Source: Chloroflexota bacterium (GTDB taxonomy: Bacteria; Chloroflexota; Limnocylindria; Limnocylindrales; CSP1-4). From it: 14,976 bases of DNA. The DNA lies in assembly GCA_021812735.1 (NCBI GenBank), contig JAKAMV010000141.1, positions 1-14,976 on the forward strand. The letters are read 5' to 3'. The notes under the pieces were generated by a model, which had not been told where the DNA came from, made no database searches, and worked only from the letters and a program-made list of their open reading frames with translations. A program made the translations under genes and the position numbers. Below are positions 8,678 to 14,426 of the stretch, in pieces (within the stretch, counting starts at the first letter, position 1; the number at the start of each line of letters is the position of its first letter).

Positions 8678-9459
8678 TCGAGGCGGTCACGCTCGACTTC
8701 GGGAACACCCTGGTCCCGGTGCCCGGGTCGGCGTTGCGCCGCGTGGTGGAGCTGACCGCCCAGGCGATGGCCCGGCGCCTCGGACCGTTCGACGCGGGCC
8801 AGGTCCTCGAGGTCTGGGGCCAGGAGCGGGAGCGCCAGTTCCGCGAGGAGGTGCCGCAGTTCCGCGAGGTGGACATGGCGCAGCGGATCGTCCGGATCCT
8901 GGCCCGCCTCCGGGGCATGGCGCCGCCCGCGGACGACGTCCGCTGGGATGATGCCGCGGCCGCGGGCCGCAGCGACCCCGCCGAGGTCGCGTGGGTCGTG
9001 GACGTCTACTCGCGCGCCTTCGTGGACGCGCTGCCGGCCGCGTACGGCGCCGGCGCCCTGATCGAGCGCCTTGCCCGGTTCAGCCGAGTCGGCATCCTGT
9101 CCAACTGGCCGCTCGCGGCGACGATCGACCGCTACTGCGAGGCGGCCGGCTGGACGCCCCACCTGTCGGCCATCGTGGTCAGCCAGCGCGTGGGGACCAT
9201 CAAGCCGCACCCGGCGATCTTCGCCGCGGCGCGCGACGCCCTGGGCGGCCCGCCGCGGGATCGCATCCTGCATGTCGGGGACGACTGGGTGGCCGACATC
9301 GTCGGCGCGAAGCAGGCTGGCTGGCGGGCGGCCTGGCTGGCGAGCCGCCCCGGCGACTCGCCGCTGCCCGGCAGTGAGCGGGACGACACGGTGGAGGCGG
9401 ACGCGGTGCTCGGCGGACTCGACGAGCTGGAGGCCGTGATCCGGCGCCTCGACGCCTAG
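8674..9459 (+). CDS. HAD-superfamily hydrolase-like protein with an altered first motif
   Basis: This 261-residue HAD-fold protein starts at GTG 8674, which overlaps the methyltransferase TGA as GTGA. Motif I is LDFGNTL with nucleophile D8; the usual second Asp (DxD) is Gly at residue 10. Motif II is GILSNWP (S143), motif III TIKPHPAIF (K177), and motif IV VGDDWVADIVGAKQAGW (D203, D204, D208). Residues about 15-125 form a helical C1 cap, as in haloacid dehalogenase and phosphoglycolate phosphatase types. The motif II-IV layout is intact, so the fold and Mg binding look preserved, but losing the second Asp, normally the general acid/base, may slow or change catalysis. Several HAD members with DFGxT exist, so this could be a subfamily trait. 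A small-molecule phosphatase is the default guess. Translational coupling ties it to the methyltransferase and helicase. Confidence 0.88.
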   Translation: MIEAVTLDFGNTLVPVPGSALRRVVELTAQAMARRLGPFDAGQVLEVWGQERERQFREEVPQFREVDMAQRIVRILARLRGMAPPADDVRWDDAAAAGRSDPAEVAWVVDVYSRAFVDALPAAYGAGALIERLARFSRVGILSNWPLAATIDRYCEAAGWTPHLSAIVVSQRVGTIKPHPAIFAAARDALGGPPRDRILHVGDDWVADIVGAKQAGWRAAWLASRPGDSPLPGSERDDTVEADAVLGGLDELEAVIRRLDA

Positions 9460-9469
9460 CCCCGGCAGC

Positions 9470-9495
9470 GGAGCGTCGCGCGGGCGCGACGCTCC
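9470..9495 (+). terminator. Strong 11-bp hairpin after the HAD gene
   Basis: GGAGCGTCGCG (9470-9480) and CGCGACGCTCC (9485-9495) are perfect complements around a CGGG loop, starting 11 nt after the HAD stop. There is no T-run, as in the other hairpins of this window. It is the best candidate end for the helicase/methyltransferase/HAD operon and insulates it from the promoter at 9513. Confidence 0.6.
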
Positions 9496-9512
9496 GAGCA
9501 GGCCCGCGCCGA

Positions 9513-9518
9513 TACACT
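9513..9518 (+). promoter_or_regulatory. Putative -10 box (TACACT), leaderless start at GTG 9526
   Basis: TACACT ends 7 nt before the GTG start codon at 9526, and the next bases are CGGCGTC. There is no Shine-Dalgarno sequence in that gap, so the transcript probably begins at the start codon. No recognisable -35 box is seen. Confidence 0.5.
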
Positions 9519-9525
9519 CGGCGTC

Positions 9526-9900
9526 GTGGAGACGCGGGACCGCCTCGCCAACATCGGGCTGCTGGGAGCGGCGGCCGCGGCCTGGGTGCTGGTGGGCATC
9601 CTGGTCACCACTCGCGACCCGTATGCGGACATCGCGGCCGGCTACGAGGGCGCCCTCCTGATCGGCCTGGCCACGGGCTTGACGTGCGCGCCGCTCGCGT
9701 GGCTGGTGGTGTTCGCGCGCCACCGGCGCATCGCCTACAACGGCGACTGGTTCCGCGCCGTGCGCCGGGGGGCGTGGATCGGCCTGTTCTGTGCGGTCAT
9801 GGTCGTGCTGCGCCTCGTTGGGGCGTTCCAGCTGCCGATCGTCCTCTTCCTCGCCGCCATCTTCTCCGTGGCGGAGCTCACTCTATCCGCCGAGCGCTAG
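9526..9900 (+). CDS. Small four-helix integral membrane protein, function unknown
   Basis: This 124-residue protein starts at GTG 9526 (read as MetGluThrArgAsp). It has four likely membrane helices at about 10-28, 42-64, 83-100 and 103-120, with a basic, aromatic cytoplasmic-type loop between helices 2 and 3 (ARHRRIAYNGDWFRAVRRG). There is no signal peptide distinct from helix 1 and no catalytic motif. I do not recognise a family; related small hydrophobic proteins are common conserved hypotheticals in high-GC Chloroflexota and Actinobacteria. The start is supported by the TACACT box just upstream. The amidohydrolase begins 9 bp after its TAG stop, so it is the first gene of a three-gene operon. 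A direct role in transporting the amidohydrolase substrate is conceivable, but at this size it would need to oligomerise. Confidence 0.75.
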   Translation: METRDRLANIGLLGAAAAAWVLVGILVTTRDPYADIAAGYEGALLIGLATGLTCAPLAWLVVFARHRRIAYNGDWFRAVRRGAWIGLFCAVMVVLRLVGAFQLPIVLFLAAIFSVAELTLSAER

Positions 9901-9909
9901 GAGCCCCAC

Positions 9910-11124
9910 ATGGTCGACCCCGCCCCGCTGACCGCGTCCACCCCCGCCGAGCCGTTCGCGGAGGTGAAGGCCAGGGCCGCCGCGGCTGTCGCGGCGGCCA
10001 GCGCCGAGCTCCTGGACCTCTCCCACCGGATCCACGCCCACCCCGAGCCCGCCTTCGAGGAGCGCTACGCGGCAGCCGCCTGCGCTGAGGTCATCGAGCG
10101 CCACGGGTACACCGTGGAGCGGGGGCCCGGCAGCCTCCCGACGGCGCTGCGCGGGCGGATCACGGGCGGCAGGGGCGCAGGCGGTCCCAGGATCGCGGTG
10201 CTGGCCGAGTACGACGCGCTGCCCGGCCTCGGCCACGGCTGCGGCCACAACACGATGGCTGCGTCGGGCGTGGGCGCGGCGTTGGCCCTGGCCGCGGTCC
10301 GCGACGCCTGGGCGGGCGAGGTGGTCTTCCTGGGCACGCCGGCCGAGGAGCGGGGGAGCGGCAAGCAGATTATGCTCGATGACGGGCTGTTCGACGGCGT
10401 GGACGCGGCGCTGCTGTACCACCCGTGCGACCGCAACCACGTCGAGACCGCGCCGCTGGCGAGCGAGGACGTGGTGGTCACGTTCACCGGCGTCGCGTCC
10501 CACGCGGCCAGCGACCCGTGGCTGGGGAAGAACGCGCTCGACGCGATGATCGGGCTGTTCGTGGGCGTCGGGCTGTGGCGCCAGCAGCTGCCGACCCACT
10601 GCCGCGTCCACGGCATCATCTCCGAGGGCGGCACGGCGGCGAACATCATCCCCAGCCGCACGAAGGCCTGGTTCATGATCCGCTCGGCCGACCAGGCCTA
10701 CTACGAGGTCATGAAGCAGCGCTTCACCGCGCTGTGCGAGGCGGCGGCCAAGGCAGCCGACGTGGACGTGACCGTCGAGTACAGCGGCTACGCCAGCACC
10801 ATGAAGCACAACCGCATGCTCGCGGACCTGTGGGTGGCGAATGCTGCGGCGTACGGGATCGAGGACCAGGGCCTCGACCCCACCTCGGGCTCCACGGACA
10901 TGGCCAACGTCTCGTGGGCCGTGCCGGCGATCCACCCGGAGCTCGCGATCAGCGACACGCCCGTGCCCGGCCACACGATCGAGTTCCGCGAGGCCGCGGC
11001 GGCGCCGCGCGGCGACCGGACCGTGCTCCTGGCGGCCACCCTGGTCGCGCAGACAGCGCTGGACCTCCTGCTGGACCCGGCGACGTCGGCCGCCGCGTGG
11101 AAGGAGTTCCGTGGCGAAGGGTGA
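9910..11124 (+). CDS. M20 family amidohydrolase/peptidase (AbgB/PM20D2-like)
   Basis: This 404-residue zinc-dependent amidohydrolase is of the M20D type, which removes acyl or aminobenzoyl groups from amino acids or cleaves unusual dipeptides. The N-terminal region has the LDLSHRIHAHPEPAFEE helix typical of the family (35-51). Metal-site motifs are AEYDALPGLGHGCGHN (99-114, with H109, C111 and H113), PAEERGSGK (144-152, catalytic E146 and ligand E147), H171 in LLYHP, and a late His in PGHTIEF. The lid/dimerisation domain starts about 184 with DVVVTFTGVASHAASDP. AEYDALPG followed by GHGCGHN is closest to AbgB (p-aminobenzoyl-glutamate hydrolase) and the PM20D2 group. The length is normal and there is no signal peptide, so it should be cytoplasmic. 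The ATG at 9910 lies 9 bp after the membrane-protein gene, and its 3' end overlaps the GNAT gene by 14 bp. The exact substrate is uncertain. Confidence 0.93.
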   Translation: MVDPAPLTASTPAEPFAEVKARAAAAVAAASAELLDLSHRIHAHPEPAFEERYAAAACAEVIERHGYTVERGPGSLPTALRGRITGGRGAGGPRIAVLAEYDALPGLGHGCGHNTMAASGVGAALALAAVRDAWAGEVVFLGTPAEERGSGKQIMLDDGLFDGVDAALLYHPCDRNHVETAPLASEDVVVTFTGVASHAASDPWLGKNALDAMIGLFVGVGLWRQQLPTHCRVHGIISEGGTAANIIPSRTKAWFMIRSADQAYYEVMKQRFTALCEAAAKAADVDVTVEYSGYASTMKHNRMLADLWVANAAAYGIEDQGLDPTSGSTDMANVSWAVPAIHPELAISDTPVPGHTIEFREAAAAPRGDRTVLLAATLVAQTALDLLLDPATSAAAWKEFRGEG

Positions 11125-11635
11125 CGGCGTGGACCTGCGCACTGCCCCGCTGACCTTCCGGCGCCCGGTCGAGGCCGACCACCGGCGCCTGGTCGCCGTG
11201 GTTGACGACTGGTGGGGCGGCCGCCAGCTCAGCCACCTGCTGCCGCGCCTGTGGCTGCAGTTCTTCACCGGCACGTCGTGGATCGCGGAGACCGCCGAGG
11301 GCCAGCTCGCCGGGTTCCTGATCGGCTTCGTCAGCCCCGACGACCCAGCGGTCGGCTACGTCCACATGATCGCGACCAGCCCGAACGGCCGCCGCCGCGG
11401 CGTTGGCCGCGAGCTGTACCGCCGCTTCTGCGACGACGTTGCCGCCCGCGGGGTGCGCGAGGTCCGGGCGATCACCTGGGCGGGCAACCGGGTATCGATC
11501 GGCTTCCACACCGCCATCGGCTTCCGCGTGGACGACGGCCCGGGCACGCAGCGCCTGTTCGGGACCACCGCCCATCCCGACTACGAGGGGGACGGCCAGG
11601 ACATGGTCGTCTTCCGCAGGCGCCTCGAGGGGTAG
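11111..11635 (+). CDS. GNAT family N-acetyltransferase
   Basis: This 174-residue acetyl-CoA-dependent N-acetyltransferase begins with the beta1-alpha1 entry LTFRRPVEADHRRLVAVV (14-31). The central strand IAETAEGQLAGFLIGFV is followed by motif A, VHMIATSPNGRRRGVGRELYRRF, with the pyrophosphate-binding RRRGVG at 94-99. The end of the fold is AGNRVSIGFHTAIGFRVDD, where the GFxxAIGF pattern is typical. GTG 11111 lies 4 nt after AAGGAG (11101-11106) and overlaps the amidohydrolase by 14 bp; the in-frame GTG at 11129, 7 nt after GAAGGG, is an equally plausible start and would shorten the protein by six residues. The substrate is unknown. Coupling to a deacylase suggests both handle the same class of amino compound, with opposite chemistry or as a detoxification pair; that is inference. 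Confidence 0.9.
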   Translation: MAKGDGVDLRTAPLTFRRPVEADHRRLVAVVDDWWGGRQLSHLLPRLWLQFFTGTSWIAETAEGQLAGFLIGFVSPDDPAVGYVHMIATSPNGRRRGVGRELYRRFCDDVAARGVREVRAITWAGNRVSIGFHTAIGFRVDDGPGTQRLFGTTAHPDYEGDGQDMVVFRRRLEG

Positions 11636-11638
11636 GAC

Positions 11639-11669
11639 GACTCGCCCTGACATGACTCCGGGGCGAGTC
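11639..11669 (+). terminator. 9-bp hairpin directly after the GNAT gene
   Basis: GACTCGCCC (11639-11647) pairs perfectly with GGGCGAGTC (11661-11669) around a 13-nt loop, beginning three bases after the TAG stop. There is no T-run. It probably marks the end of the membrane protein/amidohydrolase/GNAT operon. Confidence 0.5.
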
Positions 11670-12056
11670 ACGGAGGACTCAAGTCCGCCCAGCGCACGCA
11701 TGGACGCCTGACCGGAGTGCGGGATTGCGAGTCTCGCGCCGCGTGAAGCGGCCGAATCTGAGTCTGCGACGCCTCGAGTGCGACGGGACTTGGCCACGGT
11801 TGGCCCCCGAGCTGATGGTGATGGAGTCACGGGAGACTGCGGTGCTCGCGGCGTCGATCAGCGATGCGACGATCACGCCTGTGGCGCCGAAGGCGGTCTC
11901 CATCGTCGGCCCGTCCGCGACAACTACCGTCTTCGCGTTCGACAGCCGCCGTCCTGCTGGCGACGACCACCAGTCCCGCGCCCGAGGCCATCGGTGTCGC
12001 GCTGTGGCCCCCGTGCGCCGTCATCAGCAGTTTGATCCGAGCCGTGACTCGGGATG

Positions 12057-12079
12057 TTGACGGGGGGAAGTCCCGTCAA
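12057..12079. repeat. 8-bp perfect inverted repeat (TTGACGGG / CCCGTCAA)
   Basis: TTGACGGG (12057-12064) and CCCGTCAA (12072-12079) flank a GGGAAGT loop. It is isolated in the gap, about 350 bp before the agmatinase start. It could be a terminator stem for a lost minus- or plus-strand gene, a regulator-binding site, or an old insertion scar. No T-run follows on either strand. Confidence 0.4.
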
Positions 12080-12299
12080 GTGGGGAGTTGCAGCCTTCGG
12101 CCCGAAGGTCGTCCGGCGCGCCCTCCGTCACGCCCTCCGACAGGAGCGATGCCTGGGGCGCCGCCGACCGGGCATCCGCCGCTCAGCCAGCGCGGTGCAC
12201 CGGACGCCCGCCAGGGGCCCGTCGAGCCCGCGGCGGCACTCGGCGACCCGGCGGCCCCGGAGACCGCAACTCGCCCGCCCGGGAACGCCCTCCACCCGG

Positions 12300-12305
12300 T
12301 AGGAT
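12300..12305 (+). promoter_or_regulatory. Possible -10 box (TAGGAT) for the agmatinase operon
   Basis: TAGGAT fits TAnnnT and would place the transcript start near 12312, giving a leader of about 114 nt that ends in the AGGGAGG ribosome-binding site at 12414-12420. There is no clear -35 box and no TGn extension. I see no conserved riboswitch fold in the leader, though I cannot exclude one. Confidence 0.25.
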
Positions 12306-12425
12306 CGAGGCGGCGCGCCCCGCTGGACGGTGGCCGGAACCGGCGGCGCCCGCGAACCAGGCGGCGATCGCCGCGCGCCGAGCAGGGACCGCCCGACGCG
12401 AGCGAGGCCAGCCAGGGAGGACATC

Positions 12426-13496
12426 GTGGCCGAGCGTCCCCATAACGCCGACGAGAGCGAGTTCGCCGCAAAGAACGGCTGGAACCGCGACTACGAGGCG
12501 TTCGACGACTTTGACCTGCCCACCTACGTGGGCCTGCCGACCTTCATGAAGCTGCCCTGGGTGCCCGACCCGGCCGACCTGCGCGCGCGCAACGTGGACG
12601 TGGCGATCGTGGGCGCGCCGTTCGACGACGCGGTCAGCCACCGCCCCGGCGCGCGGTTCGGCCCGCGCGCCATCCGCGAGGCGCAATACACGAGCGGGAG
12701 CATCAACAGCCTCCAGCTGGGCGTGGAGCCGTTCGAGATCCTCAACGTGGTCGACGCTGGCGACGCGAACATCGTGCCCGCCTGGATCGACCGCGCGCAC
12801 GCCTTCATCTACCGCAAGGTCCGCGAGGTGGCCGCGACTGGCGCCATCCCGATCGTCCTCGGCGGCGACCACTCGATCACCTGGCCGAGTGCGACGGCCG
12901 TCGCCGAGGTTCGGCGCCCCGGCAGCATCGGGATCGTCCACTTCGACGCCCACGCCGACACCGCCAACGAGGATTGGGGCGTGCTGGCCGGTCACGGCAC
13001 GCCGATGCGCCGCCTGATCGAGTCGGGCGCCGTGAAGGGCTCCAACTTCGTCCAGGTGGGCCTGCGCGGCTACTGGCCGCCGGTCGAGACGTTCGAGTGG
13101 ATGCGCGAGCACGGGCTGCGCTGGCACCTGATGCGCGAGGTGGAGGAGCGCGGCGCCGAGGCGGTGATCGACGACGCGATCGCGGAGGCGCTCGACGGAC
13201 CGGACGCCGTCTACATCAGCGTCGACATCGACGTCATCGACCCGGGCAGTGCGCCCGGCACCGGCACCCCGGAGCCCGGCGGGTTCCTTCCCCGCGAGGT
13301 CCTGCGGGCCGTGCGCCGCATCGCCTCGCAGGTGGAGATCGCCGGCATGGACATCGTGGAGGTCGCCCCGCCCTACGACCACGCCGAGGTCACCGCGATG
13401 GCCGCCAACCGCATTGCTCTCGAGTGCATCAGCGCGCTCGCCAAGAAGCGCCTCGCGGGCCACCCGGTCCGCTTCGAGGGCGCCGACCGGCGATGA
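12426..13496 (+). CDS. Agmatinase-family ureohydrolase (arginase fold)
   Basis: This 356-residue binuclear-Mn ureohydrolase starts at GTG 12426, preceded by AGGGAGG with a 5-nt gap. All metal ligands of the arginase/agmatinase fold are present: GGDHS (H149), FDAHAD (D174, H176, D178) and VDIDVIDP (D267, D269). The N-terminal signature GAPFDDAVSHRPGARFGPRAIR resembles agmatinase (SpeB) more than arginase. Members cleave a guanidino group to urea, usually agmatine to putrescine, but guanidinobutyrase, proclavaminate amidinohydrolase and guanidine hydrolase relatives share these motifs, so the substrate is not certain. It is about 50 residues longer than E. coli SpeB; the extra length is the N-terminal ADESEFAAKNGWNRDYEAFDD-like segment and a short basic tail. 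The enzyme should be cytoplasmic. The methyltransferase gene begins 7 bp after the stop, so the two are probably co-transcribed. No decarboxylase or transporter for polyamines is nearby. Confidence 0.92.
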   Translation: MAERPHNADESEFAAKNGWNRDYEAFDDFDLPTYVGLPTFMKLPWVPDPADLRARNVDVAIVGAPFDDAVSHRPGARFGPRAIREAQYTSGSINSLQLGVEPFEILNVVDAGDANIVPAWIDRAHAFIYRKVREVAATGAIPIVLGGDHSITWPSATAVAEVRRPGSIGIVHFDAHADTANEDWGVLAGHGTPMRRLIESGAVKGSNFVQVGLRGYWPPVETFEWMREHGLRWHLMREVEERGAEAVIDDAIAEALDGPDAVYISVDIDVIDPGSAPGTGTPEPGGFLPREVLRAVRRIASQVEIAGMDIVEVAPPYDHAEVTAMAANRIALECISALAKKRLAGHPVRFEGADRR

Positions 13497-13503
13497 TCGG
13501 CGC

Positions 13504-13567
13504 ATGAGCGCGGATCGGCACGTGAGCGCGGATCGGCACGTGAGCGCGGATCGGCGCATGAGCGCGG
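13504..13567 (+). repeat. 18-bp tandem repeat spanning the methyltransferase start, one start codon per unit
   Basis: Three full units of [A/G]TGAGCGCGGATCGGC[A/G]C start at 13504, 13522 and 13540, followed by a partial fourth at 13558 (ATGAGCGCGG). The upstream bases 13494-13503 (TGATCGGCGC) match the end of a unit. The period of 18 keeps the reading frame, so each unit adds six residues (MSADRH or VSADRH) and another in-frame ATG or GTG start. Unit-to-unit changes are two bases only. Confidence 0.9.
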
Positions 13568-14346
13568 CTCCCGAGGGCGCGGCCGCCGCGCTGGCCCGCC
13601 TGTACGACCTCGACCTCGCGTCGGACCCCGGCGACCTGGACCTGTACCGGGCACTCGCGGCGAGGACGGGCGGCCGGCTGCTGGAGCTGGCCGTCGGCTC
13701 GGGCCGGATCGCCGTGCCGCTGGCCGCCAGCGGCCACGACGTGACCGGCGTGGACAACGACCCGGCAATGCTCGCCCGGGCGCGCGCGGCCGCCGACCGG
13801 CAGGGTCGCGCCACCGCACGGCGCCTCCACCTCGTCGAGGGCGACGCCCGCACGATCCGACTCGAGGACGCGGGCACGTATCGGCTTGCTGCGATCCCGC
13901 TCAACTCGATCTTCCTGATGGGCACCCGCGCCGACCAGGCCGCGGCGGTCGGGACGCTGGCCGCGCACCTCGCCCCGGGCGGGCTGGCGGTCCTCGACGC
14001 CTGGCTCCCCGATGCCGACGACCTGGCGCGCTACGACGGACGACTCGTGCTCGAGTGGGTCCGCGACGATCCCGAGACCGGCCACACCGTGACCAAGGTG
14101 GACGCCGCGGAGTACGACGCGGCCACGAGCGTGGTCCGGCTGACGACGATCTTCGAGGGGGCCCTGCCCGGTGAGCCGACGGTCCGCTGGGTGCGCATCG
14201 ATCGGCTCCGGCTGGTCGGGCCCGACGAGCTGGTGTCCTTTGCGGAGGCCGCCGGACTGGTGGTGGAGGAGGTCGCCGGCGGCTACGACCTGGAGCCGCT
14301 GGGTCCGGGCGCCGAGCGCGCCGTGGTGATCGCCCGCCGACCCTGA
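13504..14346 (+). CDS. Class I SAM-dependent methyltransferase
   Basis: The fold is a class I Rossmann methyltransferase of the Methyltransf_25/11 type. Motif I is LLELAVGSGRIAVPLA (59-74), and the acidic end of strand 2 that binds the ribose is GVDNDPAML (82-90). EGDARTIRL follows as the motif II region. The C-terminal part is a beta-rich half seen in small-molecule methyltransferases (PTVRWVRIDRLRLVGPDEL, then EEVAGGYDLEPL). The substrate is unknown. The start is unclear: the ATG at 13504 gives 280 residues, but in-frame GTG 13522, GTG 13540 and ATG 13558 (262 residues) come from the same 18-bp repeat, and none has a good ribosome-binding site. The first 18 residues are repetitive and not part of the fold, so the ATG at 13558 may be the functional start. 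It lies 7 bp after the agmatinase stop. Confidence 0.88.
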   Translation: MSADRHVSADRHVSADRRMSAAPEGAAAALARLYDLDLASDPGDLDLYRALAARTGGRLLELAVGSGRIAVPLAASGHDVTGVDNDPAMLARARAAADRQGRATARRLHLVEGDARTIRLEDAGTYRLAAIPLNSIFLMGTRADQAAAVGTLAAHLAPGGLAVLDAWLPDADDLARYDGRLVLEWVRDDPETGHTVTKVDAAEYDAATSVVRLTTIFEGALPGEPTVRWVRIDRLRLVGPDELVSFAEAAGLVVEEVAGGYDLEPLGPGAERAVVIARRP

Positions 14347-14370
14347 ACGGGCCCCCCGGGGAGTCAGCGG

Positions 14371-14390
14371 GCCCCCGGACCATCGGGGGC
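14371..14390 (+). terminator. GC-rich hairpin after the SAM methyltransferase gene
   Basis: GCCCCCG (14371-14377) pairs with CGGGGGC (14384-14390) around GACCAT, 24 bp after the methyltransferase stop. There is no T-run. It separates the agmatinase/methyltransferase operon from the promoter at 14410. Confidence 0.5.
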
Positions 14391-14409
14391 ATGTCGCGTC
14401 GGGCCTGCG

Positions 14410-14418
14410 TGGTATCGT
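14410..14418 (+). promoter_or_regulatory. Extended -10 box (TGG-TATCGT) before the CpaE-like gene
   Basis: TGGTATCGT matches TGnTAnnnT and ends 8 nt before the ATG at 14427. There is no ribosome-binding site in the gap, so the mRNA is probably leaderless or nearly so. No -35 box is needed for an extended -10 promoter and none is seen. Confidence 0.5.
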
Positions 14419-14426
14419 CGCGGGCG

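Larger units (their letters stand above)
11670..12425. other. About 750-bp stretch without a convincing gene; possible decayed coding sequence
   Basis: No reading frame here has a good start, normal codon pattern and recognisable product together. On the minus strand between about 12,024 and 11,830 two pieces look coding but are in different frames: MTAHGGHSATPMASGAGLVV, then a hydrophobic segment containing TVVVADGPTMETAFGATGVI and IVASLIDAAS. They would join only with a frameshift near 11,945-11,965. The opposite strand also gives a plausible-looking frame with a break at about the same place, so the coding strand is unresolved. From about 12,080 to 12,425 I see only a short palindrome (CCTTCGGCCCGAAGG), a possible -10 box and the leader of the agmatinase gene. 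Confidence 0.35.

Noticed and set aside
11670..12425. tRNA or small RNA gene in the long gap
   Set aside because: I looked for a T-loop pattern (GGTTCRAnnCC) with a matching acceptor stem and found none. The hairpins present are too small to support an RNA call.
13504..13567. CRISPR array
   Set aside because: The units are contiguous 18-bp copies without spacers and are in frame with a gene, so this is a tandem repeat and not a CRISPR.
12183..13925. A 580-codon open frame on the minus strand
   Set aside because: It is antisense to the agmatinase and methyltransferase genes, which have complete catalytic motifs; the product is low-complexity.
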